Counted from the stretch's first letter, positions 39,558 to 50,028 are shown. The stretch is 64,000 nt of DNA from Streptomyces sp. NA04227 (GCF_013364195.1 NZ_CP054918.1:2035001-2099000), one strand, 5' to 3'. Made by a program: numbers and translations. Notes: generated by a model not told the origin, from the letters alone.

Positions 39558-42182
39558 TCACGCCTTCGGCAGCCGCTCCAGCTGGGCCGTCAGGCGGGCG
39601 ATGTCCTCCTCCGCCTTGGCCAGGCGGGTGCGGATCTTGTCCACGACGTGGTCGGGCGCCTTGGCGAGGAAGGCCTCGTTGCCCAGCTTGCCGGTGGCCT
39701 GGGCCTTCTCCTTCTCGGCCGCCGCGAGGTCCTTGGCGAGCCGCTTGCGCTCCGCCTCCACGTCGATCACTCCCGACAGGTCCAGCGCGACCTCGGCCCC
39801 GGAGACCGGCAGGGTCGCGGTGGCCGCGAAGCCCTCGCCCTCCGGCTGGAGACGCAGCAACTGCCGGATGGCGGGCTCGTGCGGGGCGAGCGCGGTGCCG
39901 TCCAGGGTCAGGCGGGCGGGCACCCGCTGACCGGGCTGCAGCCCCTGGTCGGCACGGAAGCGGCGGACCTCGGTGATGACCTCCTGGAGGACCTCGATCT
40001 CCCGCTCGGCGGCCGCGTCACGGAACCCGGAGTCGGCGGGCCAGTTCGCGATCACCACGGACTCACCGCCGGTCAGCGTGGTCCACAAGGTCTCGGTCAC
40101 GAACGGCACGATCGGGTGCAGCAGCCGCAGCGTGACGTCGAGCACCTCGCCGAGCACCCGACGCGAGACGGCGGCCGCCTCGCCGCCCGCCTGGAAGGTC
40201 GTCTTGGACAGCTCGACGTACCAGTCGAAGACCTCGTCCCAGGCGAAGTGGTAGAGGGCGTCGGAGAGTTTGGCGAACTGGTAGTCCTCGTAGAGGGCGT
40301 CCACTTCGGCGACGGTCTCGTTCAGCCGCGACAGGATCCAGCGGTCGGTCGAGGAGAGCTTCTCGGCGGGCGGGAGTTCGCCCTCGACCGTCGCGCCGTT
40401 CATCAGTGCGAAGCGGGTCGCGTTCCAGATCTTGTTGGCGAAGTTGCGCGAGGCCTGGACCCAGTCCTCGCCGATCGGGACGTCCGCGCCCGGGTTGGCC
40501 CCGCGGGCCAGGGTGAACCGGACGGCGTCCGAGCCGTAGGCGTCCATCCAGTCCAGCGGGTCGACCGCGTTGGGGTTCGACTTCGACATCTTCTTGCCGA
40601 ACTCGTCACGGACCAGACCGGTGAGCGCGATCGTGTGGAACGGCACCTCGCCGTCCATCGCGTACAGGCCGAACATCATCATCCGGGCGACCCAGAAGAA
40701 GATGATGTCGTGACCGGTGAGCAGGACGTCGGTCGGATAGAACTTCTCGAGGTCCGGGGTGCGCTCGGGCCAGCCCAGGGTGGAGAAGGGCCACAGGCCC
40801 GAGGAGAACCAGGTGTCGAGGACGTCCTCCTCCTGGTACCAGCCCTCGCCGCTCGGCGCCTGGTCGTCGGGGCCGACGCAGACGACCTCGCCGTCGGGGC
40901 CGTACCAGACCGGGATGCGGTGTCCCCACCACAACTGCCGCGAGATGCACCAGTCGTTGAGGTTGTCGACCCAGTCGAAGTAGCGCCGCTCCATCTCCTT
41001 GGGGTGGATGGCGACCCGGCCGTCGCGCACCGCGTCGCCCGCGGCCTTGGCCAGCGTCTCGACCTTGACCCACCACTGCAGGGACAGCCGAGGCTCGACG
41101 GTGGTCTTGCAGCGCGAGCAGTGCCCGACGGAGTGGACGTAGGGCCGCTTCTCGGAGACGACGCGGCCCTGTTCGCGCAGCGCGGCCACGATCGCCGAGC
41201 GCGCCTCGAAGCGGTCCAGACCCTGGTACGGGCCGTGCGCGGTGATGACCCCGCGCTCGTCCATGATGGTCAGCGACTCCAGGTCGTGCCGCTGGCCGAT
41301 GGCGAAGTCGTTCGGGTCGTGGGCGGGCGTCACCTTGACGGCGCCGGTGCCGAACTCCGGGTCCACGTGGGTGTCCGCGACGACCGGGATGCTGCGGTTG
41401 GTCAGCGGCAGCTTGATGCGCTTGCCGATGAGGTGCGCGTAGCGCTCGTCGTCCGGGTGGACCGCGACGGCGGTGTCACCGAGCATCGTCTCGACGCGGG
41501 TGGTGGCGACGACGACCGTCTCGTCCCCCTCGCCGTACTTCAGCGAGACCAACTCGCCGTCGTCGTCCTGGTAGTCGACCTCGATGTCGGAGATCGCGGT
41601 CAGACAGCGGGGGCACCAGTTGATGATGCGCTCGGCCCGGTAGATCAGCTCGTCGTCGTAGAGCTTCTTGAAGATCGTCTGGACGGCACGGGACAGGCCC
41701 TCGTCCATGGTGAACCGCTCACGGGACCAGTCGACGCCGTCGCCGAGGCGGCGCATCTGGCCGAGGATCCGGCCGCCGTACTCCTCCTTCCACTGCCAGA
41801 CGCGCTCGGTGAACTCCTCGCGCCCCAGGTCGTGGCGGGACTTGCCCTCCTCGGCGAGCTGCTGCTCGACCTTGTTCTGGGTCGCGATTCCGGCGTGGTC
41901 CATACCCGGCAGCCACAGGGACTCGTACCCCTGCATGCGCTTGCGGCGGGTCAGCGCGTCCATCAGCGTGTGCTGGAAGGCATGCCCCAGGTGCAGGCTG
42001 CCCGTGACGTTCGGCGGCGGAATGACGATCGTGTACGGAGGCTTCTCGCTCTTGGCGTCCGCCTCGAAGTAACCGCGCTCCACCCAGGTCTCGTACAGCG
42101 GCCCCTCTACCTCGGCCGGTGCGTACTGCGTCGGCAGTTCTGTGGTGGGCGCTGGCGTCTGCTGCTGAGTGTTGTCGGTCAC
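39558..42182 (-). CDS. valS: Valyl-tRNA synthetase, 874 aa
   Basis: A class I tRNA synthetase. The HIGH motif is HLGH (residues 64-67) after [10 protein letters not shown], and the KMSKS motif is [10 protein letters not shown]. The editing domain shows [20 protein letters not shown] and the C-terminal coiled-coil arm ([20 protein letters not shown]) is typical of ValS. Cys groups CPRC and CSRC may bind zinc. The GTG at 42182 gives the normal length; the frame stays open far upstream but that part is Gly/Arg-rich and not homologous. I saw no T-box in the short leader. Confidence 0.97.
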   Translation of the reverse strand: MTDNTQQQTPAPTTELPTQYAPAEVEGPLYETWVERGYFEADAKSEKPPYTIVIPPPNVTGSLHLGHAFQHTLMDALTRRKRMQGYESLWLPGMDHAGIATQNKVEQQLAEEGKSRHDLGREEFTERVWQWKEEYGGRILGQMRRLGDGVDWSRERFTMDEGLSRAVQTIFKKLYDDELIYRAERIINWCPRCLTAISDIEVDYQDDDGELVSLKYGEGDETVVVATTRVETMLGDTAVAVHPDDERYAHLIGKRIKLPLTNRSIPVVADTHVDPEFGTGAVKVTPAHDPNDFAIGQRHDLESLTIMDERGVITAHGPYQGLDRFEARSAIVAALREQGRVVSEKRPYVHSVGHCSRCKTTVEPRLSLQWWVKVETLAKAAGDAVRDGRVAIHPKEMERRYFDWVDNLNDWCISRQLWWGHRIPVWYGPDGEVVCVGPDDQAPSGEGWYQEEDVLDTWFSSGLWPFSTLGWPERTPDLEKFYPTDVLLTGHDIIFFWVARMMMFGLYAMDGEVPFHTIALTGLVRDEFGKKMSKSNPNAVDPLDWMDAYGSDAVRFTLARGANPGADVPIGEDWVQASRNFANKIWNATRFALMNGATVEGELPPAEKLSSTDRWILSRLNETVAEVDALYEDYQFAKLSDALYHFAWDEVFDWYVELSKTTFQAGGEAAAVSRRVLGEVLDVTLRLLHPIVPFVTETLWTTLTGGESVVIANWPADSGFRDAAAEREIEVLQEVITEVRRFRADQGLQPGQRVPARLTLDGTALAPHEPAIRQLLRLQPEGEGFAATATLPVSGAEVALDLSGVIDVEAERKRLAKDLAAAEKEKAQATGKLGNEAFLAKAPDHVVDKIRTRLAKAEEDIARLTAQLERLPKA

Positions 42183-42320
42183 GAGAGCCAGTTTAAAGGC
42201 GTACCCAACCAGGTTTGAAACGGGAATCTTTGGTGTGGGTCGGGCCTCCCGCTTGTCGCGCACACCTGTGTCTGCGCAAGGATGTGCGCATTGCACTGAG
42301 CACTTGGAGGGGGACCCCTG

Positions 42321-43325
42321 ATGAGCTACAACCAGCCCGGCCCGTACGGCGGGCAGCCACAGCAGCCCGGACCGTACGGCCAGGGCGGCGGACAGCCCCC
42401 GCAGCAGCCGGGCCAGGGCCCGTACGGCCAGCCCGCCCAGCCGCCGCAGCAGCCCGGCTACGGCTACCCCCAGCAGCCCCCGCAGCAGGCCGGCGGCTAC
42501 GGCTACCCCCAGCAGACCCCACCCCCGCAGCAGGGCTACGGCTACCCGCAGCAGGGCCAGGGCTTCCCGCAGCAACAGGGCTACAGCCAGCCGCCCACCT
42601 TCACGGGCGCCCCGCAGCCCGGCGGCGGCAAGAAGAAGACGGGCGTCATCATCGCCGCGGTGGCGGTGGTCGCGGCCCTGGGCGTGGGTGCGTACTTCGT
42701 GTTCGGGTCGTCGGACAGCGGCGGTGGCGAAGCGAAGGACGACGGGCCGCACAAGCTGGTGACTCCGGCCACCGTGCTCGACGGGTACCAGAAGGAGGAG
42801 GGCAGCAGCGACGACGGCCTCGACTCCGACGATACGTCCGACCTCGAGAAGGCCGGGTTCAAGGACCCCGAGAACGTGAACGCCGCCTACGAGAAGGAGG
42901 ACACGGCCAACCCGCTGGCCAGCAAGTACCTCCAGTTCATCGGCGCGTACGGCAAGAGCGAGGACCCCGCGGCCGTCCTCGACGCGATGTTCGCGAAGAT
43001 GAACGAGGAGGCCAAGAAGGAAGAGGGCAAGGAGAAGGTCGGCGAACTCGTCGGCAGTCCCCAGGAGTTCACCCCCGAGGGCCTGGACGGCGCACTGATG
43101 AAGTGCCAGGAGTCCAAGTTCAAGAACAACAACCCGTCGTCGAGCGACTCCCCCGGTGCGCCCAAGGAGATCAGCATGCCGATCTGCATCTGGTCCGACT
43201 ACAGCACCGTGGGCATCGTGATCGCTCCCGACCTCGGCGCCGCGCTCACCGGCAAGTCCGCCGACCTCGGCGACGCCGCCGAGACCGCGGCCAAGCTGCG
43301 CAAGGAAGTCCGCGTGAAGCTGTAA
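42321..43325 (+). CDS. Membrane protein with Pro/Gln/Gly/Tyr-rich N-terminus, 334 aa
   Basis: Residues 1-105 are low complexity, built from short repeats such as [15 protein letters not shown] and GYGYPQQ, which are typical of phase-separating or scaffold tails. KKK and one membrane helix follow ([20 protein letters not shown], about 108-128). The external domain of about 200 residues is charged and contains two cysteines (LMKCQESK and PICIWSD) that may form a disulfide. The function is unknown; such proteins are frequent in Streptomyces. Start supported by GGAGGGGG before the ATG. It diverges from valS and ends at a strong terminator. Confidence 0.88.
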   Translation: MSYNQPGPYGGQPQQPGPYGQGGGQPPQQPGQGPYGQPAQPPQQPGYGYPQQPPQQAGGYGYPQQTPPPQQGYGYPQQGQGFPQQQGYSQPPTFTGAPQPGGGKKKTGVIIAAVAVVAALGVGAYFVFGSSDSGGGEAKDDGPHKLVTPATVLDGYQKEEGSSDDGLDSDDTSDLEKAGFKDPENVNAAYEKEDTANPLASKYLQFIGAYGKSEDPAAVLDAMFAKMNEEAKKEEGKEKVGELVGSPQEFTPEGLDGALMKCQESKFKNNNPSSSDSPGAPKEISMPICIWSDYSTVGIVIAPDLGAALTGKSADLGDAAETAAKLRKEVRVKL

Positions 43326-43339
43326 TCGCACCAGCAGCG

Positions 43340-43384
43340 GCCGAAGGGGGCGCTCCCGCGTTGTGCGAGGGCGCCCCCTTCGGC
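43340..43384 (+). terminator. Terminator after the proline/glutamine-rich protein
   Basis: A perfect 14-bp stem (gccgaagggggcgc / gcgcccccttcggc) begins 15 bp after the stop codon. Confidence 0.88.
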
Positions 43385-43458
43385 ATGACCGACGCCCGGC
43401 ACGACGATCACCTCAGCCCCTGACGATTACGTTGAGTGCACAACCACTCACACATCCC

Positions 43459-43464
43459 TATGAT
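43459..43464 (+). promoter_or_regulatory. Candidate -10 box of the Uma2-family gene
   Basis: TATGAT lies 36 bp before the ATG. A TTGAGT lies upstream but 21 bp away, so the -35 element is uncertain. Confidence 0.4.
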
Positions 43465-43499
43465 CGCCGCACTGGCCCATCCTGCGAGGGAGACGCATC

Positions 43500-44108
43500 A
43501 TGTCCTTGATGCTTGAGCGACCGACGACAGACGGCACTGCCCCCCGCGAGTTCGAGGCGCTGTGCGCAGCCCTTGATGAGCTGAACGTGCCCGACGGCTA
43601 CAAGGCCGAAGTCATCAGGGGGAACATCGTCATGTCGCCGTGGTCGAGGGCGTACTACCTGACCGTCATGGATCTCGTGTGCGACCGGCTACGCCCGCAT
43701 CTTCCGGACGGGCACCGCATCAGTTCGTCACCCGCGCTGTACACCTTCCCCGACGTCGAGCGAGCGTACGGACCCGACATCCATGTCGCCCACGAGCGCA
43801 CGCGGCGCAGCACGAGCCACCTGCTGGACGGTGAAGGCCTGTCGCTGGTCGGGGAGTTGACGTCGACCTCGACCCGGGACACCGACTGGACCGACAAGGC
43901 CGAGCACTACAGCAAGGCCGGAGTCCCGGTGTACCTCCTGCTCGACATGCAGGAGGAGAGCGCCACCGTCCTCTGGTCACCCTCGGCGAAGGGCTACGCC
44001 GCGCACTTCACGGTGCCCTTCGGCGACAAGCTCCACATCCCCGCCCCCTTCGACTGCATCCTCGACACCACCGGCTTCGAAGCACCGGCGGACAGGGAAA
44101 TCGACTGA
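43500..44108 (+). CDS. Uma2 family protein (PD-(D/E)XK nuclease fold), 202 aa
   Basis: The fold elements are visible: a helix and strand with [14 protein letters not shown], then YGPDIHV with D93, then [34 protein letters not shown] with E119 and K133. These fit the D-E-K active site of Uma2/DUF820 proteins. Such proteins are very abundant in Streptomyces and cyanobacteria; most have no known role, and nuclease activity is inferred from fold only. Start supported by GAGGGAG. It stands alone between two terminators. Confidence 0.88.
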   Translation: MSLMLERPTTDGTAPREFEALCAALDELNVPDGYKAEVIRGNIVMSPWSRAYYLTVMDLVCDRLRPHLPDGHRISSSPALYTFPDVERAYGPDIHVAHERTRRSTSHLLDGEGLSLVGELTSTSTRDTDWTDKAEHYSKAGVPVYLLLDMQEESATVLWSPSAKGYAAHFTVPFGDKLHIPAPFDCILDTTGFEAPADREID

Positions 44109-44125
44109 CGGCCGCCAGGAACAGA

Positions 44126-44160
44126 GAAGGGGCGCCCGGCCAACAACCGGACGCCCCTTC
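44126..44160. terminator. Bidirectional terminator between the Uma2 gene and clpX
   Basis: gaaggggcg and ccgg pair with ccgg and cgccccttc around a C/A mismatch and a 7-base loop. It lies 17 bp after the Uma2 stop and 35 bp after the convergent clpX stop, so it can serve both. Confidence 0.75.
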
Positions 44161-44195
44161 ACACTTCAACGCGCCTACGCGCAACTCCCGCGCAC

Positions 44196-45485
44196 TCAGG
44201 CCGACTTCTGCTCCCCGTTCCCACGCCCGCCCCGCGCGTCCCGCGGAATCAGCGTCGGGTTGACGTTGGAGCGGACCACCTCGGCGGTGATGACGACGCG
44301 GGCGACGTCCTTGCGGGAGGGGACCTCGTACATGACCGCCTGGAGGACTTCCTCCATGATGGCGCGCAGGCCGCGGGCGCCGGTCTGGCGGAGGATGGCC
44401 TGGTCGGCGATGGCTTCGAGGGCCTCGCGTTCGAAGTCGAGCTCCACGCCGTCGAGTTCGAAGAGGCGCTGGTACTGCTTGACCAGGGCGTTGCGCGGCT
44501 CGACGAGGATCTGGAGCAGGGCCTCGCGGTCGAGGTTGTGGACCGAGGTCATGACCGGCAGACGGCCGATGAACTCGGGGATCATCCCGAACTTCACCAG
44601 GTCCTCGGGCATGACGTCCTCGAACTGGTCCTTGGACTCCAGCTCGCGCTTGGAGCGGATCGTCGCGCCGAAGCCGATGCCCTTGGCCCCGGCCCGCGCC
44701 TCGATGATCTTCTCCAGACCGGCGAAGGCGCCGCCCACGATGAACAGGACGTTCGTCGTGTCGATCTGGATGAACTCCTGGTGCGGGTGCTTGCGGCCGC
44801 CCTGCGGGGGCACCGAGGCCGTGGTGCCCTCGAGGATCTTGAGCAGAGCCTGCTGGACGCCCTCGCCGCTGACGTCGCGCGTGATCGACGGGTTCTCGCT
44901 CTTACGGGCGACCTTGTCGATCTCGTCGATGTAGATGATGCCCGTCTCGGCCTTCTTGACGTCGTAGTCGGCGGCCTGGATGAGCTTCAGCAGGATGTTC
45001 TCGACGTCCTCGCCGACGTAACCCGCCTCGGTGAGGGCGGTGGCGTCCGCGATCGCGAAGGGGACGTTGAGCATCCGCGCGAGGGTCTGGGCGAGCAGGG
45101 TCTTGCCGGAGCCGGTGGGGCCGAGCAGCAGGATGTTGGACTTGGCCAGCTCGATGGCGTCCTCGCGGCCCTGTGCGCCGCCGTTCTCGCCCGCCTGAAC
45201 GCGCTTGTAGTGGTTGTAGACCGCGACGGAGAGCGCCTTCTTCGCGGGCTCCTGGCCCACGACGTAGCCCTCCAGGAACTCGTAGATCTCGCGGGGCTTG
45301 GGAAGTTCCTCCCAGCGCACCTCGCTCGTCTCGGCGAGCTCCTCCTCGATGATCTCGTTGCAGAGATCGATGCACTCGTCGCAGATGTACACACCGGGGC
45401 CTGCGATGAGCTTCTTCACCTGCTTCTGGCTCTTTCCGCAGAAAGAGCACTTGAGCAGATCGCCGCCGTCACCGATGCGTGCCAC
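44196..45485 (-). CDS. clpX: ClpX, ATPase subunit of the Clp protease, 429 aa
   Basis: ClpX unfolds substrates and feeds them to ClpP. The N-terminal zinc domain has Cys13, Cys16, Cys35 and Cys38 ([19 protein letters not shown]). The AAA+ domain has Walker A GPTGSGKT (122-129), [13 protein letters not shown] (Walker B), and [14 protein letters not shown]; the IGF-type loop that docks on ClpP appears as KGIGFGAT. The tail is basic. It lies downstream of clpP2 but a strong hairpin between them suggests a separate promoter. Confidence 0.98.
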   Translation of the reverse strand: MARIGDGGDLLKCSFCGKSQKQVKKLIAGPGVYICDECIDLCNEIIEEELAETSEVRWEELPKPREIYEFLEGYVVGQEPAKKALSVAVYNHYKRVQAGENGGAQGREDAIELAKSNILLLGPTGSGKTLLAQTLARMLNVPFAIADATALTEAGYVGEDVENILLKLIQAADYDVKKAETGIIYIDEIDKVARKSENPSITRDVSGEGVQQALLKILEGTTASVPPQGGRKHPHQEFIQIDTTNVLFIVGGAFAGLEKIIEARAGAKGIGFGATIRSKRELESKDQFEDVMPEDLVKFGMIPEFIGRLPVMTSVHNLDREALLQILVEPRNALVKQYQRLFELDGVELDFEREALEAIADQAILRQTGARGLRAIMEEVLQAVMYEVPSRKDVARVVITAEVVRSNVNPTLIPRDARGGRGNGEQKSA

Positions 45486-45577
45486 GAGGTGAATCCCCTT
45501 CGCCTGGGAGACGCGTGCTTCAGCGGCTCCTGGTGCCTGACGTCCGACGGTACCTTGCCGGGCCCGGTGTTCGGGCC

Positions 45578-45620
45578 CCCCTTGGCGCGGTTCGCTTGGG
45601 CCGAGCTCCGCGCCAAGGGG
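45578..45620 (-). terminator. Terminator between clpP2 and clpX
   Basis: A perfect 13-bp stem (ccccttggcgcgg / ccgcgccaagggg) with a 17-base loop starts 22 bp after the clpP2 stop. Confidence 0.82.
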
Positions 45621-45642
45621 ACGGGTGTATACCCGCGAGGGC

Positions 45643-46323
45643 TCAGACCACCGACGTGTTGTTCATCTTGCGGGTGGAGACGATCTGGTCGACCAGGCCG
45701 TAGGCCAGTGCGTCCTCCGCCGTGAGGATCTTGTCGCGCTCGATGTCCTCGCGGATCTGCTCGATCGGCGTGGAGGAGTGCTTGGCCAGCATCTCTTCCA
45801 GCTGCGAGCGCATCCGGAGAATCTCGTTCGCGGCGATCTCCAGGTCCGAGACCTGACCACGCCCCGTCTCACTGTAGGGCTGGTGGATGAGGACCCGTGC
45901 ATTGGGCAGGGCCATCCGCTTGCCGGGGGTGCCCGCGGCGAGCAGGATCGCGGCCGCGGAGGCGGCCTGGCCCATGCACACCGTCTGGATGTCGGGCTTC
46001 ACGAACTGCATCGTGTCGTAGATCGCGGTGAGCGCCGTGAAGGAGCCGCCGGGGCTGTTGATGTAGACCGAGATGTCGCGGTCGGGGTCCATCGACTCCA
46101 GGCAGAGCAGCTGGGCCATCACGTCGTTGGCCGAGGCGTCGTCGATCTGCACGCCGAGGAAGATCACCCGCTCCTCGAAGAGCTTCGCGTACGGGTCGTA
46201 CTCGCGCACGCCCTGCGAGGTGCGCTCCACGAAGCGCGGGATGACGTAGCGGGACTCGGCGCGGGGCCCCGTGTACTCGGCCTGCATGCGGTCGTTCAGG
46301 CCGCTGCCGGGGAAGTCGTTCAC
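45643..46323 (-). CDS. clpP2: ATP-dependent Clp protease proteolytic subunit ClpP2, 226 aa
   Basis: A serine protease subunit with catalytic Ser122 (MGQAASAA) and His147 (VLIHQPY). The Asp lies in the conserved [18 protein letters not shown] region. The unusual N-terminal extension [19 protein letters not shown] marks the ClpP2 type of actinobacteria, which forms mixed complexes with ClpP1. I place the start at the GTG at 46323, seven bases after GAGGAG; the upstream in-frame TTG would include that ribosome binding site in the protein. Confidence 0.97.
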   Translation of the reverse strand: MNDFPGSGLNDRMQAEYTGPRAESRYVIPRFVERTSQGVREYDPYAKLFEERVIFLGVQIDDASANDVMAQLLCLESMDPDRDISVYINSPGGSFTALTAIYDTMQFVKPDIQTVCMGQAASAAAILLAAGTPGKRMALPNARVLIHQPYSETGRGQVSDLEIAANEILRMRSQLEEMLAKHSSTPIEQIREDIERDKILTAEDALAYGLVDQIVSTRKMNNTSVV

Positions 46324-46370
46324 TGTATGTCTCCTCAAGAAGGCGAAGGCGATCGGCGGGGGTGCGGGGC

Positions 46371-46988
46371 TCAGGCCCCGGTACCGCCGCCGCCCGGCAT
46401 TCCGGCAGCCGTGGGCATGATGTCGTCGATGAGGCCGTACTCCTTGGCCTCGATCGGGTCGAACCAGCGGTCGCGGTCGGAGTCGCGGGTGATCTGCTCG
46501 ACGGTCTGCCCCGTGTGCTGGGACGTGAGCTCGGCCATGCGCCGCTTGGTGTGCAGCAGCCGCTCCGCGTGGATCTTGATGTCCGAGGCGGAGCCGGCCA
46601 GGCCCGCGGACGGCTGGTGGATGAGGATCTCGGCGTTCGGCAGCGCGAAGCGCTTGCCCGGAGTGCCCGCGCTCAGCAGGAACTGACCCATCGAAGCGGC
46701 CATGCCCATGGCAATGGTGACCACATCGTTCTTGATGTACTGCATCGTGTCGTAGATCGCCATGCCCGCGGTGATCGAGCCACCGGGGCTGTTGATGTAC
46801 AGGAAGATGTCCTTGTCGGGGTCGGCGGCAAGGAGCAGCAGCTGCGCGGTGATCTTGTTCGCGATGTCGTCGTCGACAGGCTGTCCGAGGAAGATGATCC
46901 GCTCGTTGAGCAGCCGGTTGTAGACCTGGTCGCCGAGGCCACCACCGATGGAAGGCTCGCCGGCGGCGGAAGGCATCAGATTCGTCAC
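46371..46988 (-). CDS. clpP1: ATP-dependent Clp protease proteolytic subunit ClpP1, 205 aa
   Basis: The catalytic Ser99 (GMAASMGQ) and His124 (ILIHQPSAG) are present, with Asp in the [19 protein letters not shown] segment. The N-terminus [20 protein letters not shown] and C-terminal [10 protein letters not shown] are typical of Streptomyces ClpP1. The GTG start at 46988 follows CAGGTGG. clpP2 starts 47 bp after its stop, so the two form an operon. A ClgR-like site and a TAGGGT -10 box lie upstream. Confidence 0.97.
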   Translation of the reverse strand: MTNLMPSAAGEPSIGGGLGDQVYNRLLNERIIFLGQPVDDDIANKITAQLLLLAADPDKDIFLYINSPGGSITAGMAIYDTMQYIKNDVVTIAMGMAASMGQFLLSAGTPGKRFALPNAEILIHQPSAGLAGSASDIKIHAERLLHTKRRMAELTSQHTGQTVEQITRDSDRDRWFDPIEAKEYGLIDDIMPTAAGMPGGGGTGA

Positions 46989-47293
46989 GTGTCCACCTGC
47001 TCGTCTTACGACGGCGCCGGGCCGTCTCGCGTCACTCTGCTGGGGCCGGGCCCCTCCGACGTACCGCCGCGCGGGCGGCACAGGAGACTCCCCTGCCCTC
47101 GTAGTTATGGACCCTAACGCGCAGGCAGGCGGGTGCACTCCCGCACTGGGGACTGTTCGCTGTGAGCGCAGGGTGCGACCCCGGTCGCAGGGGCGTGACG
47201 GGTCCGGTACGCGGCGGTACGGGCGCCGTGGGCGGATGCGGCAGGAGACGCCCCGTACGGACGCCTCCTACGGACGCCGTGGGACGCCGAACG
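46989..47293 (-). other. clpP1 upstream region
   Basis: About 300 bp between clpP1 and the tig terminator, with no gene. It contains a TAGGGT -10 hexamer (47111-47116, minus strand) and a palindromic ClgR-like site 38 bp upstream of it. The -35 position lacks a consensus hexamer, as expected for an activator-dependent promoter. Confidence 0.6.
47155..47170. promoter_or_regulatory. ClgR-like activator site of clpP1clpP2
   Basis: GTTCGCTGTGAGCGCA contains the near-palindrome TTCGCT-GTG-AGCGCA, one base from a perfect inverted repeat. This resembles the remembered ClgR motif of Streptomyces (GTTCGC with an inverted GCG half-site). ClgR activates clpP1clpP2 and is itself degraded by Clp protease. 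Confidence 0.6.
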
Positions 47294-47344
47294 GCCGAGG
47301 GGCCCCGTACCCAGCCGTGGCTGCGTACGGGGCCCCTCGTCGGC
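47294..47344 (-). terminator. Terminator after tig
   Basis: A perfect 15-bp stem (cgaggggccccgtac / gtacggggcccctcg) with a 14-base loop lies 28 bp after the tig stop. Confidence 0.88.
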
Positions 47345-47366
47345 TTGCGGGCCGGGACGGCGGGAC

Positions 47367-48803
47367 TCAGCCCTCGTTCTTGTCCTCGGCCTTGTCCTCG
47401 GCGGACTCGGTGCCCTCGGCGGCGGCCTCGGCCGGGGCCTGCTCGCCCTCGGCGGCGGCGACGGTGGCGTCGGCGATCTCCGCCTCTTCCTCCTCGTCGC
47501 TGAGGTCGACGACCTCGCCGTTGGTGTCCTTGACCGTGGCGGCCTCGACGACGACGGCCAGCGCCTTGCCGCGCGCGACCTCGCCGACCAGCATCTGCAC
47601 CTGGCCGCCCTCGACGACCGCCTGGGCGAACTGGTCGGGGGACATGCCGGAGGAGGCGGCGCGACGCATGAGGTGCTCGGTGAGCTCCTCCTGGCTGACG
47701 CTCAGCTTCTCCTTGTTGACCAGCTCGTCGAGGACGAACTGGGTCTTGATGCCCTTGACCGCGGCGTCCTTGGTCTCGGTGTCGAACTCCTCGGCGGACT
47801 TGCCCTGGATCTCCAGGTACTTCGCGAGGTCCAGGCCCATCTGGCCGAGCTGGTGGTGCTCGAGGTTGTGCTTACGGGTGTTGATCTCGTCCTCGAGCAG
47901 CTTCTCGGGGACGGGCACCTCGACCAGCTCGAGCAGCTTCTCCAGGACGCGCTCCTGGGCCTGCGTGGCCTGGTCGTACTCCTTCATGTTCGCCAGTCGG
48001 GAGCGGCTGTCGGCGCGCAGCTCCTCGAGGGTGTCGAACTCGGAGGCGAGCTGCGCGAACTCGTCGTCCAGCTCGGGCAGTTCACGCTTGGCGACCTGGG
48101 TGACCTTGACGGTGACCTCGGCCTCCTTGCCCGCCGCGGAGCCGCCCTTGAGCTCGGAGGTGAAGGTGGCCTCGCCACCGGCCTCGACGCCCTTGACCGC
48201 GTCGTCGATGCCCTCGAGCAGCTCACCGGAGCCGATCGTGTAGGAGACACCGTCCGCGACGCCGTCGGCGAGGACCTCGCCGTCGACCTTGGCCTCGAGG
48301 TCCAGGGTGAGCACGTCGCCGTCCTCGGCGGCGCGCTCGACCGGGGTGGTGGAGGCGAAACGGCCGCGCAGTTCCTCGACGGCCTTGTCCACGTCCTCGT
48401 CGCTGACCTCGATCGCGTCGACCTCGACCTCGATGCCGGAGTAGTCCGGGATCTCGATGGTCGGGCGGATGTCGACCTCGGCGGTGAAGGCCAGCAGCTC
48501 GCCGTCCTTCAGCTCGGTGATGTCGACCTCGGGCTGGCCGAGGACGTTCAGCTCACCCTCGTTGACGGCCTCGGTGTAGAACTTCGGGAGGGCGTCGTTG
48601 ACGGCCTCCTCCAGCACCGCACCGCGTCCGAACCGCTGGTCGATGACGCGCGCCGGAATCTTGCCCTTCCGGAAGCCCTTCACCGTGACCTGCTGATTGA
48701 TCTTCTTGTACGCCGCGTCGAGGCTGTCCTTGAGCTCCTCGAAGGGCACCTCGACAGTGAGCCGAACCCGGGTCGGGTTCAGGTTCTCAACGGCGCTCTT
48801 CAC
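47367..48803 (-). CDS. tig: Trigger factor, 478 aa
   Basis: A ribosome-bound peptidyl-prolyl isomerase and chaperone. The N-terminal ribosome-binding domain shows the region [20 protein letters not shown] and [21 protein letters not shown], containing the family GFRKGKxP signature. The FKBP-like domain is at about 150-240 ([39 protein letters not shown]). The C-terminal arms follow and the final 45 residues are acidic Ala/Glu-rich. It lies upstream of clpP1clpP2clpX, the classical chaperone-protease order. Confidence 0.98.
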   Translation of the reverse strand: MKSAVENLNPTRVRLTVEVPFEELKDSLDAAYKKINQQVTVKGFRKGKIPARVIDQRFGRGAVLEEAVNDALPKFYTEAVNEGELNVLGQPEVDITELKDGELLAFTAEVDIRPTIEIPDYSGIEVEVDAIEVSDEDVDKAVEELRGRFASTTPVERAAEDGDVLTLDLEAKVDGEVLADGVADGVSYTIGSGELLEGIDDAVKGVEAGGEATFTSELKGGSAAGKEAEVTVKVTQVAKRELPELDDEFAQLASEFDTLEELRADSRSRLANMKEYDQATQAQERVLEKLLELVEVPVPEKLLEDEINTRKHNLEHHQLGQMGLDLAKYLEIQGKSAEEFDTETKDAAVKGIKTQFVLDELVNKEKLSVSQEELTEHLMRRAASSGMSPDQFAQAVVEGGQVQMLVGEVARGKALAVVVEAATVKDTNGEVVDLSDEEEEAEIADATVAAAEGEQAPAEAAAEGTESAEDKAEDKNEG

Positions 48804-49187
48804 GGTTCGGTCTCCTTGTGGCTGACATCTTGGGTTCTGCTGAGCCGGAGAGCTTCAGCGGATCGCGCCATCCGATCCCCCGGCCCGGCCCTTTTGGAGG
48901 TTGCGGACGCGGGCACATGGGCACGCAGCTTGCATAGTAACCGCAGGCGGGACACGCCCCAAAAGGCGATCAACGAAGAGGTGCCCGGAGCGGGAGCCGC
49001 GACCGGTGAAAGCGGCGCGGGAAACAGGAAAGACGAAGCGAAGCGACGAAGCGAAGCAGAGACGGCACAGGCAGGGGAACGGGGAATGGGGGAGAGCGGC
49101 GACCCGGGCGGCGCGGGCGATGACACCAGGGCCGCCTGCGCTCACGAGGCCCGCACGACGTGCGGTGCACTGCCGTGCAGAACGTGG
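48804..49187 (-). other. tig upstream region
   Basis: About 380 bp with no gene. It holds the tig promoter and a purine-rich stretch (about 49000-49115) containing the 13-bp direct repeat cgacgaagcgaag. I saw no CIRCE or HspR-type heat-shock operator. Confidence 0.55.
48934..48962 (-). promoter_or_regulatory. Candidate tig promoter
   Basis: On the minus strand TTGGGG (48957-48962) is 17 bp from TACTAT (48934-48939), giving a leader of about 125 bases. Confidence 0.5.
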
Positions 49188-49261
49188 TCGGGGTGGCGGG
49201 ATTTGAACCCACGGCCTTCCGCTCCCAAAGCGGACGCGCTACCAAGCTGCGCCACACCCCG
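49188..49261 (-). tRNA. tRNA-Pro (anticodon TGG)
   Basis: A 74-nt cloverleaf on the minus strand. The acceptor stem is cggggtg paired with caccccg, the anticodon arm is ccgct-tTGGgag-cgg, and the T-arm contains the invariant GGTTCAAATCC. The discriminator base is A and CCA is not encoded. Confidence 0.96.
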
Positions 49262-49629
49262 TGCTGGTGCGAGACGTAGGGTACATGCCCACACCCGGTG
49301 CGGACTTCCGCATTTCGAGAGGCCTCCACCTGGCGTGATTCCGCTCGGGGGAGCCTCGTGATGCTCGCGCGGAGAAGCTGTGTACTGCGCACGGCCGCCG
49401 GGGCGGACCGGCGCGGGGACGGGTTCGGCGCACACACACCGCACCGGAGCCGGTGAACGCGTAGGAAAAGCGCCGCACTGGCGAGGAATCGGCGAGGAAA
49501 ACAAGCCCTGTAGCGGAGGCGTTGGACGGTGTCGCGCGGCTCCACTCGCGGAAGCGGTGTGCGGCGAACGCCCGCGAGACGCTACGATGCTTTTCGTGCC
49601 GCGGTCACCTGACCTGCGGCGCAAGCTGT
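49262..49629. other. Divergent region between tRNA-Pro and tRNA-Gly
   Basis: About 370 bp without a gene. A TACGAT hexamer (49583-49588) is a good -10 box for tRNA-Gly, and TACCCT on the minus strand (49278-49283) for tRNA-Pro. The -35 elements are not clear. Confidence 0.5.
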
Positions 49630-49700
49630 GCGGGCGTAGCTCAATGGTAGAGCCCTAGTCTTCCAAACTAGCTACGCGGGTTCGATTCCCGTCGCCCGCT
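49630..49700 (+). tRNA. tRNA-Gly (anticodon TCC)
   Basis: A 71-nt cloverleaf. The acceptor stem is gcgggcg paired with cgcccgc, the D-arm has gctcaatggtagagc, the anticodon arm is ctagt-cTTCCaa-actag with anticodon TCC, and the T-arm is cgggttcgattcccg. The discriminator is T and CCA is not encoded. Confidence 0.97.
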
Positions 49701-49705
49701 CTCAT

Positions 49706-49753
49706 GCCTCAGGGCCAGGTCACAGGAGGACTCCTCCGACCTGGCCCTGAGGC
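49706..49753. terminator. Terminator after tRNA-Gly
   Basis: A perfect 16-bp stem (gcctcagggccaggtc / gacctggccctgaggc) begins 6 bp after the tRNA. The loop itself contains a smaller inverted repeat, gagga-ctcctc. It also faces the convergent small membrane protein gene. Confidence 0.88.
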
Positions 49754-49824
49754 GTTCTCCGGTCCGGCGCCCCTCACTGCGGGGCCTTCGCCGAGCGCCG
49801 CCACAGCGGGTCAAGGCCGGTGGG

Positions 49825-50028
49825 TCAGAACTGTATGTCGCCGATCGCGTCCCGTACGGACGTGAGGAACTCGTTGATGTTCGGCGCGGCATCGGTCGAG
49901 GCGAGGAAGAAGCCGAAGAGGACCGCGACGACGGCGGGGCCCGGCTTGATCGATCCTCCACGCAGCAGCACCACGAGGACGATTCCCAGAAGCAGCACCA
50001 CGGACAGCGAAATGGCCACGTCGTTCAC
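49825..50028 (-). CDS. Small membrane protein, 67 aa
   Basis: The first 23 residues form a hydrophobic helix (VAISLSVVLLLGIVLVVLL), followed by RGGSIKPG and a second hydrophobic helix (PAVVAVLFGFFLASTDAAP), then a short amphipathic end (NINEFLTSVRDAIGDIQF). I recall homologues in Streptomyces plasmid-like and chromosomal loci but know no function. The GTG start at 50028 is the first codon before the hydrophobic part, with GAGGG just upstream. Codon use is normal for the genome. Confidence 0.75.
   Translation of the reverse strand: MNDVAISLSVVLLLGIVLVVLLRGGSIKPGPAVVAVLFGFFLASTDAAPNINEFLTSVRDAIGDIQF

Noticed and set aside
39129..42218. A 1029-codon plus-strand open frame
   Set aside because: It lies opposite valS, whose class I synthetase motifs are unambiguous; the plus-strand product is Val/Gly/Asp-rich with no homology.
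42183..42320. T-box leader for valS
   Set aside because: The leader is short, and I found neither the T-box consensus nor a specifier hairpin.
42183..43331. A 380-residue N-terminal extension of valS
   Set aside because: It runs antisense through the Pro/Gln-rich gene, and the normal ValS N-terminus begins at the GTG at 42182.
48804..49187. Heat-shock operator (CIRCE or HAIR) upstream of tig
   Set aside because: No matching inverted repeats were found.
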